64,000 nt of DNA from Burkholderia sp. D-99 (GTDB lineage: Bacteria > Pseudomonadota > Gammaproteobacteria > Burkholderiales > Burkholderiaceae): positions 248,001 to 312,000 of the forward strand of contig NZ_JAAOXM010000004.1 in assembly GCF_011605345.1 (NCBI RefSeq). The letters run 5' to 3'. The notes beneath the pieces were generated by a model, which saw nothing but the letters and a program-made list of their open reading frames with translations, searched no databases and had not been told where the DNA came from. Below are positions 16,691-26,117 of this stretch, in pieces (within the stretch, counting starts at the first letter, position 1; every line of letters begins with the position of its first letter). The position numbers were made by a program, and so were the translations under genes.

Positions 16691-16753
16691 TTCGAGCATG
16701 AGCGAGTAGCTCGCATGCCGGTGGTTGCTGATGGCGTTTCCGTCGAGCTTGAT

Positions 16754-17200
16754 CTACACGACGTCGTCCAGTGCCTTGACCGCTGCGATTCGTGGCTCGG
16801 TGATCCAGAGCGCATCGATAATCTGAAACACCAACGGGGCCAGCGGCGTACCGATGACCTGCTCTCGGGCAAGCGCGAGTTCAAACAAGGCAGAAATATC
16901 GACACGCCGTTCCGCGGCGTTCACGACGGAGACAGGACCGCCGCCCTTGCGCGGCATATAGATCAATGAAACCAGGACGCGGTCGGCAGGCGCGGCGCTT
17001 TCCCCCCAGTCCCCCAACACAAGGTCAATGATCGGTGGATGGTCCGGCCTTCCGATCGCCCATTGGACAAAGTAGACACCAACAACTGAATCGCCCTGGT
17101 GCAGTTCGCCCGTGATTCTCCTCGTCTCGTGACCACAGCACGTGCAATTGAAAGTGGATTCTTCCCCAGGGCACGCGTGTATCGATTCGTCGGTTGACAT
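16754..17200 (-). CDS. Hypothetical protein with a CxxC metal-knuckle
   Basis: 148 residues from the ATG at 17200. Near the N-terminus is ACPGEESTFNCTCCGHETRR, a Cys-rich knuckle that could bind zinc. A mixed alpha/beta body follows (GVYFVQWAIGRPDHPPIIDLVLGDWG, RVLVSLIYMPRKGGGPVSVV) and a helical end (LAREQVIGTPLAPLVFQIIDALWI). No family recognised. It lies between two IS66 OrfA scars in opposite orientations, so it probably arrived as transposon-associated cargo. Confidence 0.55.
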   Translation of the reverse strand: MSTDESIHACPGEESTFNCTCCGHETRRITGELHQGDSVVGVYFVQWAIGRPDHPPIIDLVLGDWGESAAPADRVLVSLIYMPRKGGGPVSVVNAAERRVDISALFELALAREQVIGTPLAPLVFQIIDALWITEPRIAAVKALDDVV

Positions 17201-17389
17201 TGGGCGGAGTCCCCAAAATAGTTGAAGGTTGAAAGCGGCGGATCCCGCGGGCATCCGGGAAAATCGGGTTTCCAGGACCAAGCTCCCGGACAGGAGAACC
17301 GCCGAAACGAAGCCTACCGAGAAACCGGGCCACCGCCCCCAAAGCGCACCACCCAATTACGCTGAAGAACGTCGTTCGTGGATCGCAAC

Positions 17390-17548
17390 CCTTCGACATC
17401 CACTTGCGGAGCAGGTTGGCGTTGATCGCGTGCTCGTGCGCCAGGCCAGCCACCGACACGCCCGGGCGTCACGCCGCTTCGACCAATGCGCGCTTGCCCT
17501 TCTCGTCGTAGCGGCGCGGGCCGTCGCGGTCTCGACGAACTACGCTCA
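17390..17548 (-). pseudogene. IS66-family accessory protein (OrfA-type) remnant, minus orientation
   Basis: Read on the minus strand, the segment gives VVRRDRDGPRRYDEKGKRALVEAA, a stop codon, then RPGVSVAGLAHEHAINANLLRKWM. This is the IS66 OrfA helix-turn-helix with an in-frame stop in the middle. It is in the opposite orientation to the scar at 16484, and the two flank the 148-aa gene. Confidence 0.65.
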
Positions 17549-17720
17549 ACTCAAAGCCTTGTCAGCCATAGGTGCCCACCTTCCGGAAGGGTGGACACCG
17601 GTGCGCCTCGTTCAGAGCGCCGTTGGGTAGACGCCGATAATGGATCGCTTACCTTGAAACTGCAGGCGAGCCCCGAACGGCCAGCCCTGTTCCACGACTG
17701 GCACGACTCACACCACCGCA

Positions 17721-19172
17721 TCAAGGCTGGCGCTTGCCACGGCCTCCAGCGGATTTGCCGGCCGGCTTGCTTGCTCCCGCAGCCGGCTTGCCCGCCGGTT
17801 TGCTGCGCGGCTTTTGCGCGCTGAACGGGCTGCCGATGGTGTAATCCGGTCCGTCGCCACCCGGCTTCGCGTGCGGCGCCGCAGGCTTGCGCTTACCTTC
17901 TCCGCCTTGCGCTTGCGGGCGCGGCTTTTTACCGGCCACCGGCTTGGCAACCGGCGCCGCTTGCGGCACTTTGGGCTTCTTCGGCTTTTTGGGTTTCTTG
18001 ATGATCTCGCCCGTCGCGCTGGTTTCCGGCACACGGTGTTCGGCCTCGAAACCCGGCTCTTCTTCACGCCGCAGCGTTTGCCGGATCAGCGCTTCGATCG
18101 CGGCCAGTTGCGGCGCTTCGTCGGCGCACACCAGCGACACCGCCACACCGCTGGCGCCCGCGCGGCCGGTACGGCCGATTCGGTGCACATAGTCTTGCGC
18201 CACGATCGGCAGATCAACGTTGATCACCAGCGGCAGGTCGTCGATATCCAGCCCGCGCGCCGCCACGTCGGTGGCGACCAGCATCTGTACTTCACCCGTC
18301 TTGAAGCGCTCCAGCGCACGCAGGCGCGCGGGTTGCGGCTTGTCGCCGTGGATGGTGTCGACCGCATAGCCCGCTTCGTCGAGCATGGCCGCCAGATAAT
18401 CGACGCCGTTGCGCGTCTTGACGAACACCAGCGCATGCTCCCACTTGTTCTCGGCCACGAGGTGCATGAAGAGGTCGGGCTTGTTCCGCTTGTCCACCGG
18501 CACCACCCACTGCTTGATCTTGCTGGCCGTGGCATTGGGCGGGCTGACGCTGATGTTGACCGGGCCGCGCAGAATGCTCGCCGCCATCGCGCGGATATCG
18601 TCGGTAAACGTGGCCGAGAACAGCAGGGTCTGGCGCTGCGCGGGCAACGCGGCAAAAACGGCGTTCAGTTCGCGCGCGAAACCGAGATCCAGCATGCGGT
18701 CGGCTTCGTCGAGCACCAGCGTTTGCACCTGATCGAACTGCACCGCGTTCTGGCGATTGAGGTCCAGCAACCGACCCGGCGTGGCAACGAGCACATCCAC
18801 GCCCTTGCGCAACTTCATCATCTGCGGGTTGATACTCACGCCGCCGTAGGCGGCCAGGAATCGCAGGTCGAGCCCCTTGCCGTACGCGATGAAGCTTTGC
18901 AGCAATTGTTCAGCCAGTTCACGCGTGGGCACCAGCACCAGCACACGTGCGCGGTTGCTGGACACCGCCGGGCCGTGCTGCACCAGCCGCTGCAACAGCG
19001 GCAGCGCGAAACCCGCCGTCTTGCCGGTGCCGGTCTGGGCCCCGGCCATCACGTCCTTGCCGTCGAGCACGGCGGGAATCGCCTTGGCCTGCACCGGCGT
19101 GGGGGCCTGGTAATTGAGGTCCTGCAGATTACGCAGCAAGGGATCGATCAGGCCGAGCGAGGCAAAAGACAT
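17721..19172 (-). CDS. rhlE: DEAD-box ATP-dependent RNA helicase RhlE
   Basis: 483 residues from the ATG at 19172 (MSFASLGLIDPLLRNL). The helicase core carries the Q motif (APTPVQAKAIP), Walker A AQTGTGKT, PTRELAEQ, TPGRLLDL, DEAD in VLDEADRMLD, SAT, VATDVAARGLD and HRIGRTGRAG. The last 90 residues are a Lys/Pro/Gly-rich basic tail typical of RhlE, thought to aid RNA binding. It unwinds RNA duplexes during ribosome assembly or mRNA turnover. A 388-base intergenic region separates it from the divergent gene at 19561. Confidence 0.94.
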   Translation of the reverse strand: MSFASLGLIDPLLRNLQDLNYQAPTPVQAKAIPAVLDGKDVMAGAQTGTGKTAGFALPLLQRLVQHGPAVSSNRARVLVLVPTRELAEQLLQSFIAYGKGLDLRFLAAYGGVSINPQMMKLRKGVDVLVATPGRLLDLNRQNAVQFDQVQTLVLDEADRMLDLGFARELNAVFAALPAQRQTLLFSATFTDDIRAMAASILRGPVNISVSPPNATASKIKQWVVPVDKRNKPDLFMHLVAENKWEHALVFVKTRNGVDYLAAMLDEAGYAVDTIHGDKPQPARLRALERFKTGEVQMLVATDVAARGLDIDDLPLVINVDLPIVAQDYVHRIGRTGRAGASGVAVSLVCADEAPQLAAIEALIRQTLRREEEPGFEAEHRVPETSATGEIIKKPKKPKKPKVPQAAPVAKPVAGKKPRPQAQGGEGKRKPAAPHAKPGGDGPDYTIGSPFSAQKPRSKPAGKPAAGASKPAGKSAGGRGKRQP

Positions 19173-19560
19173 GGACGTATTCCGGGCTAAAACCGCAATT
19201 CTAGCGGTTGCCGAGCGGATCAAGGCCCGCCGCTCCCGGCGGGAAGCCGCCGACGGGGAACGACACGGCCAAACCGGAAGCCGCGACCGGCGCAAAGCAA
19301 ACGAATCCAGCCCCTTTTCCCGCATCAACGCGCACTCGCAGCCGCTCGGCGCTTTACCTGTCTATCACTTCATGGCTTGTGGTTCCGGCAATGAGGTGAC
19401 CGGAAGCCTGACGTATCGCATCTTCGGGTTGCCGACGAAGGCGGGCTCGCGCCGCTCGACGCTGCTCTTTTGCGAAAGCCAGGTGATAAGCTCGATGCCG
19501 GCGCACTGTCGCGCATCGACGCGCCCCGAACCCTGCCCCCACGACCGCAACGAGCCTCCC

Positions 19561-20295
19561 ATGCCCCTCGCCCCGTCCGTTCTCTCCGCGTTCACGCCAA
19601 CCGGCAAGCTGCGCGCGTCGATCAATCTCGGCAACCCGATCCTCGCGAACCGCGACCCGGAAACCGGCGAACCGTTCGGCGTGTCGATCGACCTCGCGCG
19701 CGCGTTCGCCGAACGCCTGTCGGCCGAGCTGGAGCTCGTGGTGTTCGACGCCGCCGGCAAATCGGTGCAGGCACTGACCGACGAGCGTGCCGATTTCGGT
19801 TTCTTCGCGGTCGATCCGCTGCGCGGCGAAACGGTCGCGTTTACGGCACCGTACGTGCTGATCGAGGGGTTCTATCTCGTGCGCGATGCTTCGCCGATCC
19901 GCACGAACGCGGACGTCGACCAGCCCGACAACCGCGTGACCGTCGGCAAGGGCAGCGCGTACGACCTGTTCCTCACGCGCGAGCTGAAGGCCGCGCAGAT
20001 CGTCCGTGCGCCGACGTCGCAAGCCGTCGTGCAGACCTTCGTCGAACAGCAACTGGAAGTGGCGGCAGGCGTGAAGCAGCAGCTCGAGGCCGACGCGGCG
20101 AAAACGCCCGGCCTGCGCCTGCTCGACGAGCGCTTCATGGTGATCCGGCAGGCAATGGGCGTGCCGAAGAGTCGCGGCGAAGCCGCCGCAGCGGCGCTGA
20201 ATGCGTTCGTTGAGGAAATGAAGGCGTCGGGCTTCGTCGCGGATGCGCTGCGGCGGCATGGCATCACCGGCGCATCCGTCGCGCCGCCGGGCTGA
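19561..20295 (+). CDS. Type-3 solute-binding-like protein without a signal peptide
   Basis: 244 residues. The fold matches family-3 extracellular solute-binding proteins (amino-acid binders): GKLRASINLGNPILANRDP, GVSIDLARAFAERLSAELELVVF, QALTDERADFGFFAVDP, AFTAPYVLIEGFYLV, VGKGSAYDLFLTREL. The protein begins about six residues before the first domain strand and neither this start nor the upstream open frame provides a signal peptide, so it is predicted cytoplasmic. No permease or ATPase genes adjoin. It may sense or buffer a ligand in the cytoplasm or be a stranded transporter subunit. No strong ribosome-binding site is visible. Confidence 0.75.
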   Translation: MPLAPSVLSAFTPTGKLRASINLGNPILANRDPETGEPFGVSIDLARAFAERLSAELELVVFDAAGKSVQALTDERADFGFFAVDPLRGETVAFTAPYVLIEGFYLVRDASPIRTNADVDQPDNRVTVGKGSAYDLFLTRELKAAQIVRAPTSQAVVQTFVEQQLEVAAGVKQQLEADAAKTPGLRLLDERFMVIRQAMGVPKSRGEAAAAALNAFVEEMKASGFVADALRRHGITGASVAPPG

Positions 20296-20513
20296 TCGAA
20301 AACGGCACGGCGGCATGGCCGGTGGCTGGACGCCACCGCGCTACGCGAGACCGTCGGCGCACTGCCGCTCAACGGCAACGGCCCGCTCATGCGGCGGGAA
20401 TTGCCGGCGCGGCTGTTGCGCGCGAAGCCGTGCCGGCGCGGCGTCCCCTGCTCCGAAAAACCGCAAAATCTGCAAACCCGCCGACCCTACATTGCTCCTC
20501 CAGGAGCCCGTAA

Positions 20514-21347
20514 TTGAAACCCCGAACCCTGACCCAATACGCCCGGCGCATGGACCCCGTCCTGCGCTGGCTGGCAAGCCACCCCGACGCCGACCCGGAT
20601 CTGTATCTGCTGGCCGACCTCGCGTGCTTGTCGCCGTATCACTTTCACCGCGTCTACCGCGCGATGATCGGCGAGACGGTGAACGCCACCGTGCAGCGCA
20701 TCCGCATGCACCGCGCGGCGGTCGCGTTGGGCGGGACCGGGGCGCCATTGCGCGACGTTGCGCAGCGTGCCGGCTATGCGTCGGATGCTGCCTTCAACCG
20801 CGCGTTCGGCGCGACCTTCGGCGTATCGCCGGGGCGCTACCGCGCGGCCCGCTCCGTTCCGTTCAATCCACAGGAGCTCGGCATGTATCCCGTTACCATC
20901 GAAACCTTCCCCGGCGCCGTGCTGGCCGCCTTGCCGCATCGCGGCAGCTATCAGGAAATCGGCCCGGTGTTCACCCGGGCGTTCATGCTGGCCGCCGCCC
21001 GCGGCCTGGCGCGCCCCGAGGCGATCGGTATCGGCGTGTATTTCGACGATCCCGAGCAGGTGCCGGCCGACCGGTTGCGCTCGATGGCGGGCATGTCCGT
21101 CGCGCCCGACGCCGAGCTGGGCGACGAGTTCGAACGCTTCGAGATCCCCGCGGGCCGCTGCGCGATCCTGACCTACACGGGGCCGTACAACGAGATGGAC
21201 CAGCCCTATAACTGGATGTTCTCCGAATGGCTGCCCGCCAGCGGCATGGTGCCCGCCGATTTCCCGATGTTCGAGCAGTACCTGAACGACCCGCGTAGCA
21301 CACCGCCGGCGCAGTTGCAGACGCGCATCTGCATGCCGTTGAAGTAA
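20514..21347 (+). CDS. AraC-family regulator with GyrI-like effector domain
   Basis: 277 residues starting at TTG with an AGGAG ribosome-binding site. Residues 10-112 are the AraC helix-turn-helix pair (LYLLADLACLSPYHFHRVYRAMIGETVNATVQRIRMHRAA, LRDVAQRAGYASDAAFNRAFGATFGVSPGRYR). Residues 122-275 are a GyrI-like small-molecule domain (YPVTIETFPGAVLAALPHRGSYQEIG, GIGVYFDDPEQVP, GRCAILTYTGPYNEMDQPYNWMF). These Rob/SbmC-like proteins bind lipophilic ligands and often control drug efflux. Its target is not evident; the nearest efflux-type gene is the MFS gene at 24.8 kb. Confidence 0.88.
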   Translation: MKPRTLTQYARRMDPVLRWLASHPDADPDLYLLADLACLSPYHFHRVYRAMIGETVNATVQRIRMHRAAVALGGTGAPLRDVAQRAGYASDAAFNRAFGATFGVSPGRYRAARSVPFNPQELGMYPVTIETFPGAVLAALPHRGSYQEIGPVFTRAFMLAAARGLARPEAIGIGVYFDDPEQVPADRLRSMAGMSVAPDAELGDEFERFEIPAGRCAILTYTGPYNEMDQPYNWMFSEWLPASGMVPADFPMFEQYLNDPRSTPPAQLQTRICMPLK

Positions 21348-21679
21348 GCGCCGCAAGGCCCGGCGGATAACCGTCAGGGCCTGCCGCCGATGCTCCCCCG
21401 GCCGGGCACGCCCCGCCGGGGGAGATCGCGGCCACCCTGGCGCGTGTTCGCGCAGCGTCTCGGCGGCGAACAACGCATCGCGACGCCGCGACGCCCGACA
21501 GGCTCGGCCGCATTGTGAACCCGCGCAAACGGGAACCGGAGAACAACACGCTCGAGCGCTTGCCGGCCGAATCGATACTCGACCATACGGTGCTACATGG
21601 CGCTACGCGGCTTGCCCACTCGCACGCCGCAAGCGCCCGTGCCCCGTCCACTACAGCGCACGAACATCGTCAACGGTTC
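21348..21679. other. Gene-free stretch between converging genes
   Basis: About 330 bases between the AraC-GyrI gene and the end of the downstream TonB receptor gene. GC-rich, with no confident terminator or frame seen. Confidence 0.3.
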
Positions 21680-24394
21680 TCAGAACCGATAAGTCGCCCC
21701 CACCTGCGCAAACCGCCCGACGTACGAATAGAGCGATGTATCGTAGCCGCTTGGCCCCGCCATCCAAACCGGATCGAACGGCGGCTTTCGATTGAAGAGG
21801 TTGTCGATCCCCGCGTACAGCGTCCAGTGCTTGAATCCCGTATAGCCGACCATCAGATTGAACTGGCTGTACGACGCAACGCCATCCGCCATGCCGGGGT
21901 ACGTGCCCGGCGCAAGAATGGCCTGCGCGTACGGGCCGACATAGAGCCAGCTCAGGGTCGCATTCCACCGGTGATAGTTCCAGCTCAGATCGGTGTTCCC
22001 TTTCCAGCGCGGAGAACTGCCGCCAAACGGCTGGTGAAGTGCGCCGTTGTTGCCGGCGTAATCCCTTTCCACGCCGCCAACCGGCATCTTGAAATGCCAC
22101 ATGTACGCCCAGTCGCCGGACAACGTGAAGGTGCCGATGGTCGTCGCAACCGTCTGGCGGAACGTGGCCTCGAAGCCGTCGGTGTCCAGCGACGACAGAT
22201 TGCGATAGGGCAGCGTGACATAGGCGATGCTGCCGTTGGCATTACGAACCACCTGCGACGGATCGTTCTGATTGACCACGACCTGCACGTCGTCCGTACC
22301 GATCACGTTGTCGATGTGAATCTTGTACCAGTCGAAACCGATATCGGTCGTGCGCGTCGGCGAAAACTGGAAGCCGATGTTGTAGTTCTTCGTGCGCTCG
22401 GGCTGCAGGCCACGATTGCCCGCGCGAATTTCCTCGACGATATTGTATGAACCCGGATTGTTCGGATCTCGCGCATCCAGCACGCCTTGCGAGCCGAAAG
22501 TGCGCGACGACGTGTTCTCGATCAGCGTCGGTGCACGGAAGCCGCGATTGTACGAACCGTACAACGTGAATTCCCGCACCGGCTGAAAGCGCAGCGCGAA
22601 CCGCGGCGAAAACGCGCCGCCGAAGTCGCTGTAGTGATCGTAGCGGCCCGACTGGCTGAACGTCAGTGTCTTCAGCAGCGGAATATCGAACTGGTAGTAG
22701 ACGGCCGCGACGTTGCGCTCGCCATTGACGGACTGGATCGACGGCGACGTCAGCTGGCCGCTCGCCCAGCCCGCACCCGTGCCGATGTACTGGCTCTGAT
22801 GCATGAACTGCGCGCCTAGCCCGAGGCCCACGTTGCCTGTCGGCAGACTGACCAGGTTCGGGCTCGACAGCGTCGCATCCAGCACGTCGAGCTTCGTGAT
22901 CGCCTGATTCGACGTGCTCTGGTAAAGGCCGTTCAGCCCGTTCGGCGTCGCGGACGGATTCGAGAAATCGAAGGTCCCGTTCTGAATGATGTTCGTCAGC
23001 GCGCTGGCGTTCATCTGGTTCGAATAGTTTTGCGAGACCGTGTCCTGCGAATGGGCATACGACGCGCTCCAGTCCCAGTCGCCCACGGAAGGCATCGCAA
23101 ACGTTCCCTTCACGCCCGTCGCGGCGCGCCAGTAATTCGAACTGACATGCAATGACTGCGACGCCGGAAACGCGTAGCGCAACTGCGTCGGCACGCCGAA
23201 CGGGTTGTACGGATTACTGCCCGGCACGACGTTCGATACCAGCGAAACGCTGCCCGTCGCCGGATCGTAGGTCTGCGTACTGGTCGTCAGGCGGCCGACG
23301 CCCCGGTTCGCGACCGTGGTGTTGTTGCTCTCCCACAGATCGGCGAACGCCTGCGTCGCATCGTCGATCTTGAACTCGCCATGCACTTTTGCGCTCAGGC
23401 GCTCGGTCCACGGCGAGAGCGACGTCGCGCCTGCCGTGTTGCGCTGGCAGACCGTGCCGCCTGCCCCGAACGACTGCGAATTCGTGTTGCCGGGTACGAC
23501 CTTGCCGCCGTACGCACAGGGATCGAGCGGCACGTTGCCGTTCGCCCTCGCCCAGTATGACGTCGACTGGTTGGACAGGCCGCCCGGGTAGTTCGAGAAA
23601 TTCTGATTCTCCGTCATGTCCCGGTCGGAAGCGAGCACGCCGTTGTTCTTGTAGTAGCTGAGCGCCGCCGTCACGTTGAAGCGATTCGCGTTGACGTCGC
23701 CGAAGCCGCCCAGCAAGCCGAACCGGGTCGTGCCCGCGCCTCCGCCACCGTTCGTCGCGCCGCCATAGCTTCCGGAAAGCTCCAGGCCCTGGAAGTTCTT
23801 CTTCGTAATGATGTTCACGACACCGGCGATGGCGTCGGAGCCGTACTGCGACACCGCGCCCGTCTTGACGATCTCGATCCTGTCGATGATGTTGAGCGGC
23901 AGCGTGTTGAGGTCGAAGAACTGATCGGTGCCGTTGGCCGCGTAGGCGTACGGTGCGACGCGCTGGCCATCGATGAGCACCAGCGTGTATTTTTCGCTCA
24001 GCCCGCGCAACGCGAGCCCTGCTCCGCCGACCGCGAAGTTGGCCGTGGTCGAGCCGTCACCCCAGCTGCTCGATGAATTGGCCGCCACACTGCGCAAATA
24101 GTCCGCGACCGTCGTATAGCCGCTGTTCTCGATATCCTTCGCCGTGATCGTCTGGACCTGGTTGAAGCCGACCTTGTCGGCGCTGCGGATCAATGACCCC
24201 GTCACTTCGAAACGCTTGACCGTCAGCGCGTCGTGCGCGCCCGATGCCGGCAACGGCGGTGCCGCAGGCGCAGCCACGGACGACGCCGGCGCGTCGGGCG
24301 CCGGCAGTTGCTGCGCCCACGCGGACGCTCCCGGTACCGCGGTGAGCGCGCAGAGCAACCCTGCGGCCGTCACCATCATCACGCTTCGTTTCAT
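21680..24394 (-). CDS. TonB-dependent outer-membrane receptor (cluster receptor 2)
   Basis: 904 residues from the ATG at 24394 (GGGAAA upstream; a longer start at 24442 is less likely). The signal peptide ends at GASAWAQ. A TonB-box-like KRFEVTGSL is followed by the plug domain (TITAKDIENSGYTTVADYLRSV, GGAGLALRGLSEKYTLVLIDGQRVAPYA, IDRIEIVKTGAVSQYGSDAIAGVVNIITKK) and a 22-strand barrel ending in RFAQVGATYRF with terminal Phe. It imports a large ligand, usually a ferric chelate. It is last in the minus-strand block with the MFS exporter and cyclodipeptide synthase, separated by 364 bases, and may have its own promoter. Confidence 0.9.
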   Translation of the reverse strand: MKRSVMMVTAAGLLCALTAVPGASAWAQQLPAPDAPASSVAAPAAPPLPASGAHDALTVKRFEVTGSLIRSADKVGFNQVQTITAKDIENSGYTTVADYLRSVAANSSSSWGDGSTTANFAVGGAGLALRGLSEKYTLVLIDGQRVAPYAYAANGTDQFFDLNTLPLNIIDRIEIVKTGAVSQYGSDAIAGVVNIITKKNFQGLELSGSYGGATNGGGGAGTTRFGLLGGFGDVNANRFNVTAALSYYKNNGVLASDRDMTENQNFSNYPGGLSNQSTSYWARANGNVPLDPCAYGGKVVPGNTNSQSFGAGGTVCQRNTAGATSLSPWTERLSAKVHGEFKIDDATQAFADLWESNNTTVANRGVGRLTTSTQTYDPATGSVSLVSNVVPGSNPYNPFGVPTQLRYAFPASQSLHVSSNYWRAATGVKGTFAMPSVGDWDWSASYAHSQDTVSQNYSNQMNASALTNIIQNGTFDFSNPSATPNGLNGLYQSTSNQAITKLDVLDATLSSPNLVSLPTGNVGLGLGAQFMHQSQYIGTGAGWASGQLTSPSIQSVNGERNVAAVYYQFDIPLLKTLTFSQSGRYDHYSDFGGAFSPRFALRFQPVREFTLYGSYNRGFRAPTLIENTSSRTFGSQGVLDARDPNNPGSYNIVEEIRAGNRGLQPERTKNYNIGFQFSPTRTTDIGFDWYKIHIDNVIGTDDVQVVVNQNDPSQVVRNANGSIAYVTLPYRNLSSLDTDGFEATFRQTVATTIGTFTLSGDWAYMWHFKMPVGGVERDYAGNNGALHQPFGGSSPRWKGNTDLSWNYHRWNATLSWLYVGPYAQAILAPGTYPGMADGVASYSQFNLMVGYTGFKHWTLYAGIDNLFNRKPPFDPVWMAGPSGYDTSLYSYVGRFAQVGATYRF

Positions 24395-24447
24395 CTTTTT
24401 TCCCGCCCACATTCGCCGGCATTGCCGACGTGTATTTTTCAATACGG

Positions 24448-24461
24448 TATCTATTTAGATA
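24448..24461. promoter_or_regulatory. Perfect palindrome upstream of TonB receptor 2
   Basis: TATCTA-TT-TAGATA is a perfect 14-base palindrome in an AT-rich pocket 54 bases upstream of the receptor's preferred ATG. Position and symmetry suit an operator or promoter element. It is not a recognisable Fur box. Confidence 0.35.
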
Positions 24462-24758
24462 TCCGAATTTGTATTCGAGATGCAGATCTTGCCTGCTCGA
24501 CAATTCGTCGGCCGCGTTCGGGCACCGTGCCCGATTTCACGTAGTCCGGGTTACATGCACGCTGCACGGCGGGCGCCCGTGGCGTCAGGTCAACGCTATC
24601 CGGAAAGACCGCATGCGCGGACGGCGCCCTAGCTCGATCCAGGCCGCACGCCCGTCGAGCAAGGCGACGGGTGCCCGGCCACCGCCCGGGCACTCGCCTG
24701 CCATTGCGTTTGAGCCGCTCGCGCAATCATCCGCGAGCGATGGGTATTCGCTCGCCGG

Positions 24759-26117
24759 TCAGTCGATGGCCACCGCCACCGACTCGCGCGACAGGATGTG
24801 GTACAGCACGCCGGCCGCGAGGATGATGGCCGCGAGCGCCAGCATCAGTGTCTGGTAACCATGCCGGAAATCGTCGACCTGCCGCATCAGGAAAATGGCG
24901 AACGCAATGCCGCTCGCGCCGCCCACGTTGTGCACCGTCCACGACGTGCCCATCGCCACGGCCGCCTTGTCGCGAGGCAACGCGCCCAGCGCCACCAGCG
25001 TCGAGGGCCCGAGTATCGCGCCCCAGCCGATCCCGAACAGCAGCAGCGGCACGACGAACCAGCCTGCGTCGAGCTGGCCTGCCGCGACCGACAGCAGGAT
25101 CGACGCGACGACGAACAGCGACAGGCCGGCTGCGATCACCCGCGACGGGCCGAGCCGTTCACTGCGCCCGCCGATCCAGGACGACGCGATCGAAAACGTG
25201 ATGGTCGCCGGCAGCAGGTACAGCCCGATGGTGATGTCGCTCTTGTGGAGCTGGGTCGAAAAGAAGATCGGCAGGGTGAGCAGCACGATGCAGTAGAAGA
25301 ACGCGAGAAAGAACGTCGCGAGCAGCGCGGACACGAACTTCGGTTCGCGGAAGAAATGAAACTCGACGATCGGGTCGCGCGTACGCAGCTCATGCCAGAC
25401 GAACAGCGCCAGCGCGACGAGCGACACCGGCAGCAACCAGAGATTGAGCCGGCTCCCGTCGACGGACAGATAGCTGACGAGCGTGGTCAGGCCGACGACC
25501 AGCAGCAGGCATCCCGTCACGTCGAGGCGCTTGCGCGCCTGCGCCTTGAACTCCGGTATCGCCCATGCGCAGAGCGCCAGGCTGATCACGATGAACGGAA
25601 TGTTGATCAGGAACGCATCGTGCCAATCGAGCGCGCCGGCGAACAGGCCGCCGATGATCGGGCCGAGCGCCAGCCCGACGCCGTTGGCGCCGAACAGGAT
25701 CCCCAGCGCCTTGCCCTGTTCGTTCTCGTCGAACGTATAGCTGACGATCGCGCCCGATACCGTGTACAGGATCGCGCAACCGATGCCCTGCAAGAAGCGG
25801 AACGCCACCAGCAGCCAGAACTGATGCGCAATCCCCGCGAACAACGAAGCCGCGCCGAAGATCACGAGGCCGATGATCAGCAGTTTCTTGCGGCCCAGGT
25901 TGTCTGCCAGCGTGGCAACCGGCACCATGAACGCGGACAGCGCGACCATGAAGATGGACGTGATCCACTGCGTCGTCTGGATCGGGATCGAAAAATCGCG
26001 GCCGATCGCCGGAAGAATCGTGTTGACGACCGTGAGATCGATACATCCCAGGAAGCTCGCGATACAGATGCCGGTCAGCCCGACGTACTTCCGAACCTTG
26101 CTCGATGAATTAGTCAT
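24759..26117 (-). CDS. MFS transporter, DHA2/EmrB-type exporter
   Basis: 452 residues with about 14 hydrophobic helices. It opens with YVGLTGICIASFLGCIDLTVVNTILPAIGRDF, the DHA2 signature (motif D1-like), followed by FMVPVATLADNLGRKKLL (motif A) and GIGCAILYTVSGAIV (motif C-like). DHA2 pumps export drugs and natural products by proton antiport. The ATG overlaps the cyclodipeptide synthase stop by eight bases (ATGACTAA), so the two are translationally coupled. This points to export of the cluster's own product. Confidence 0.9.
   Translation of the reverse strand: MTNSSSKVRKYVGLTGICIASFLGCIDLTVVNTILPAIGRDFSIPIQTTQWITSIFMVALSAFMVPVATLADNLGRKKLLIIGLVIFGAASLFAGIAHQFWLLVAFRFLQGIGCAILYTVSGAIVSYTFDENEQGKALGILFGANGVGLALGPIIGGLFAGALDWHDAFLINIPFIVISLALCAWAIPEFKAQARKRLDVTGCLLLVVGLTTLVSYLSVDGSRLNLWLLPVSLVALALFVWHELRTRDPIVEFHFFREPKFVSALLATFFLAFFYCIVLLTLPIFFSTQLHKSDITIGLYLLPATITFSIASSWIGGRSERLGPSRVIAAGLSLFVVASILLSVAAGQLDAGWFVVPLLLFGIGWGAILGPSTLVALGALPRDKAAVAMGTSWTVHNVGGASGIAFAIFLMRQVDDFRHGYQTLMLALAAIILAAGVLYHILSRESVAVAID

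Noticed and set aside
17814..19190. 458-codon plus-strand open frame opposite rhlE
   Set aside because: Antisense shadow; the DEAD-box motifs lie on the minus strand.
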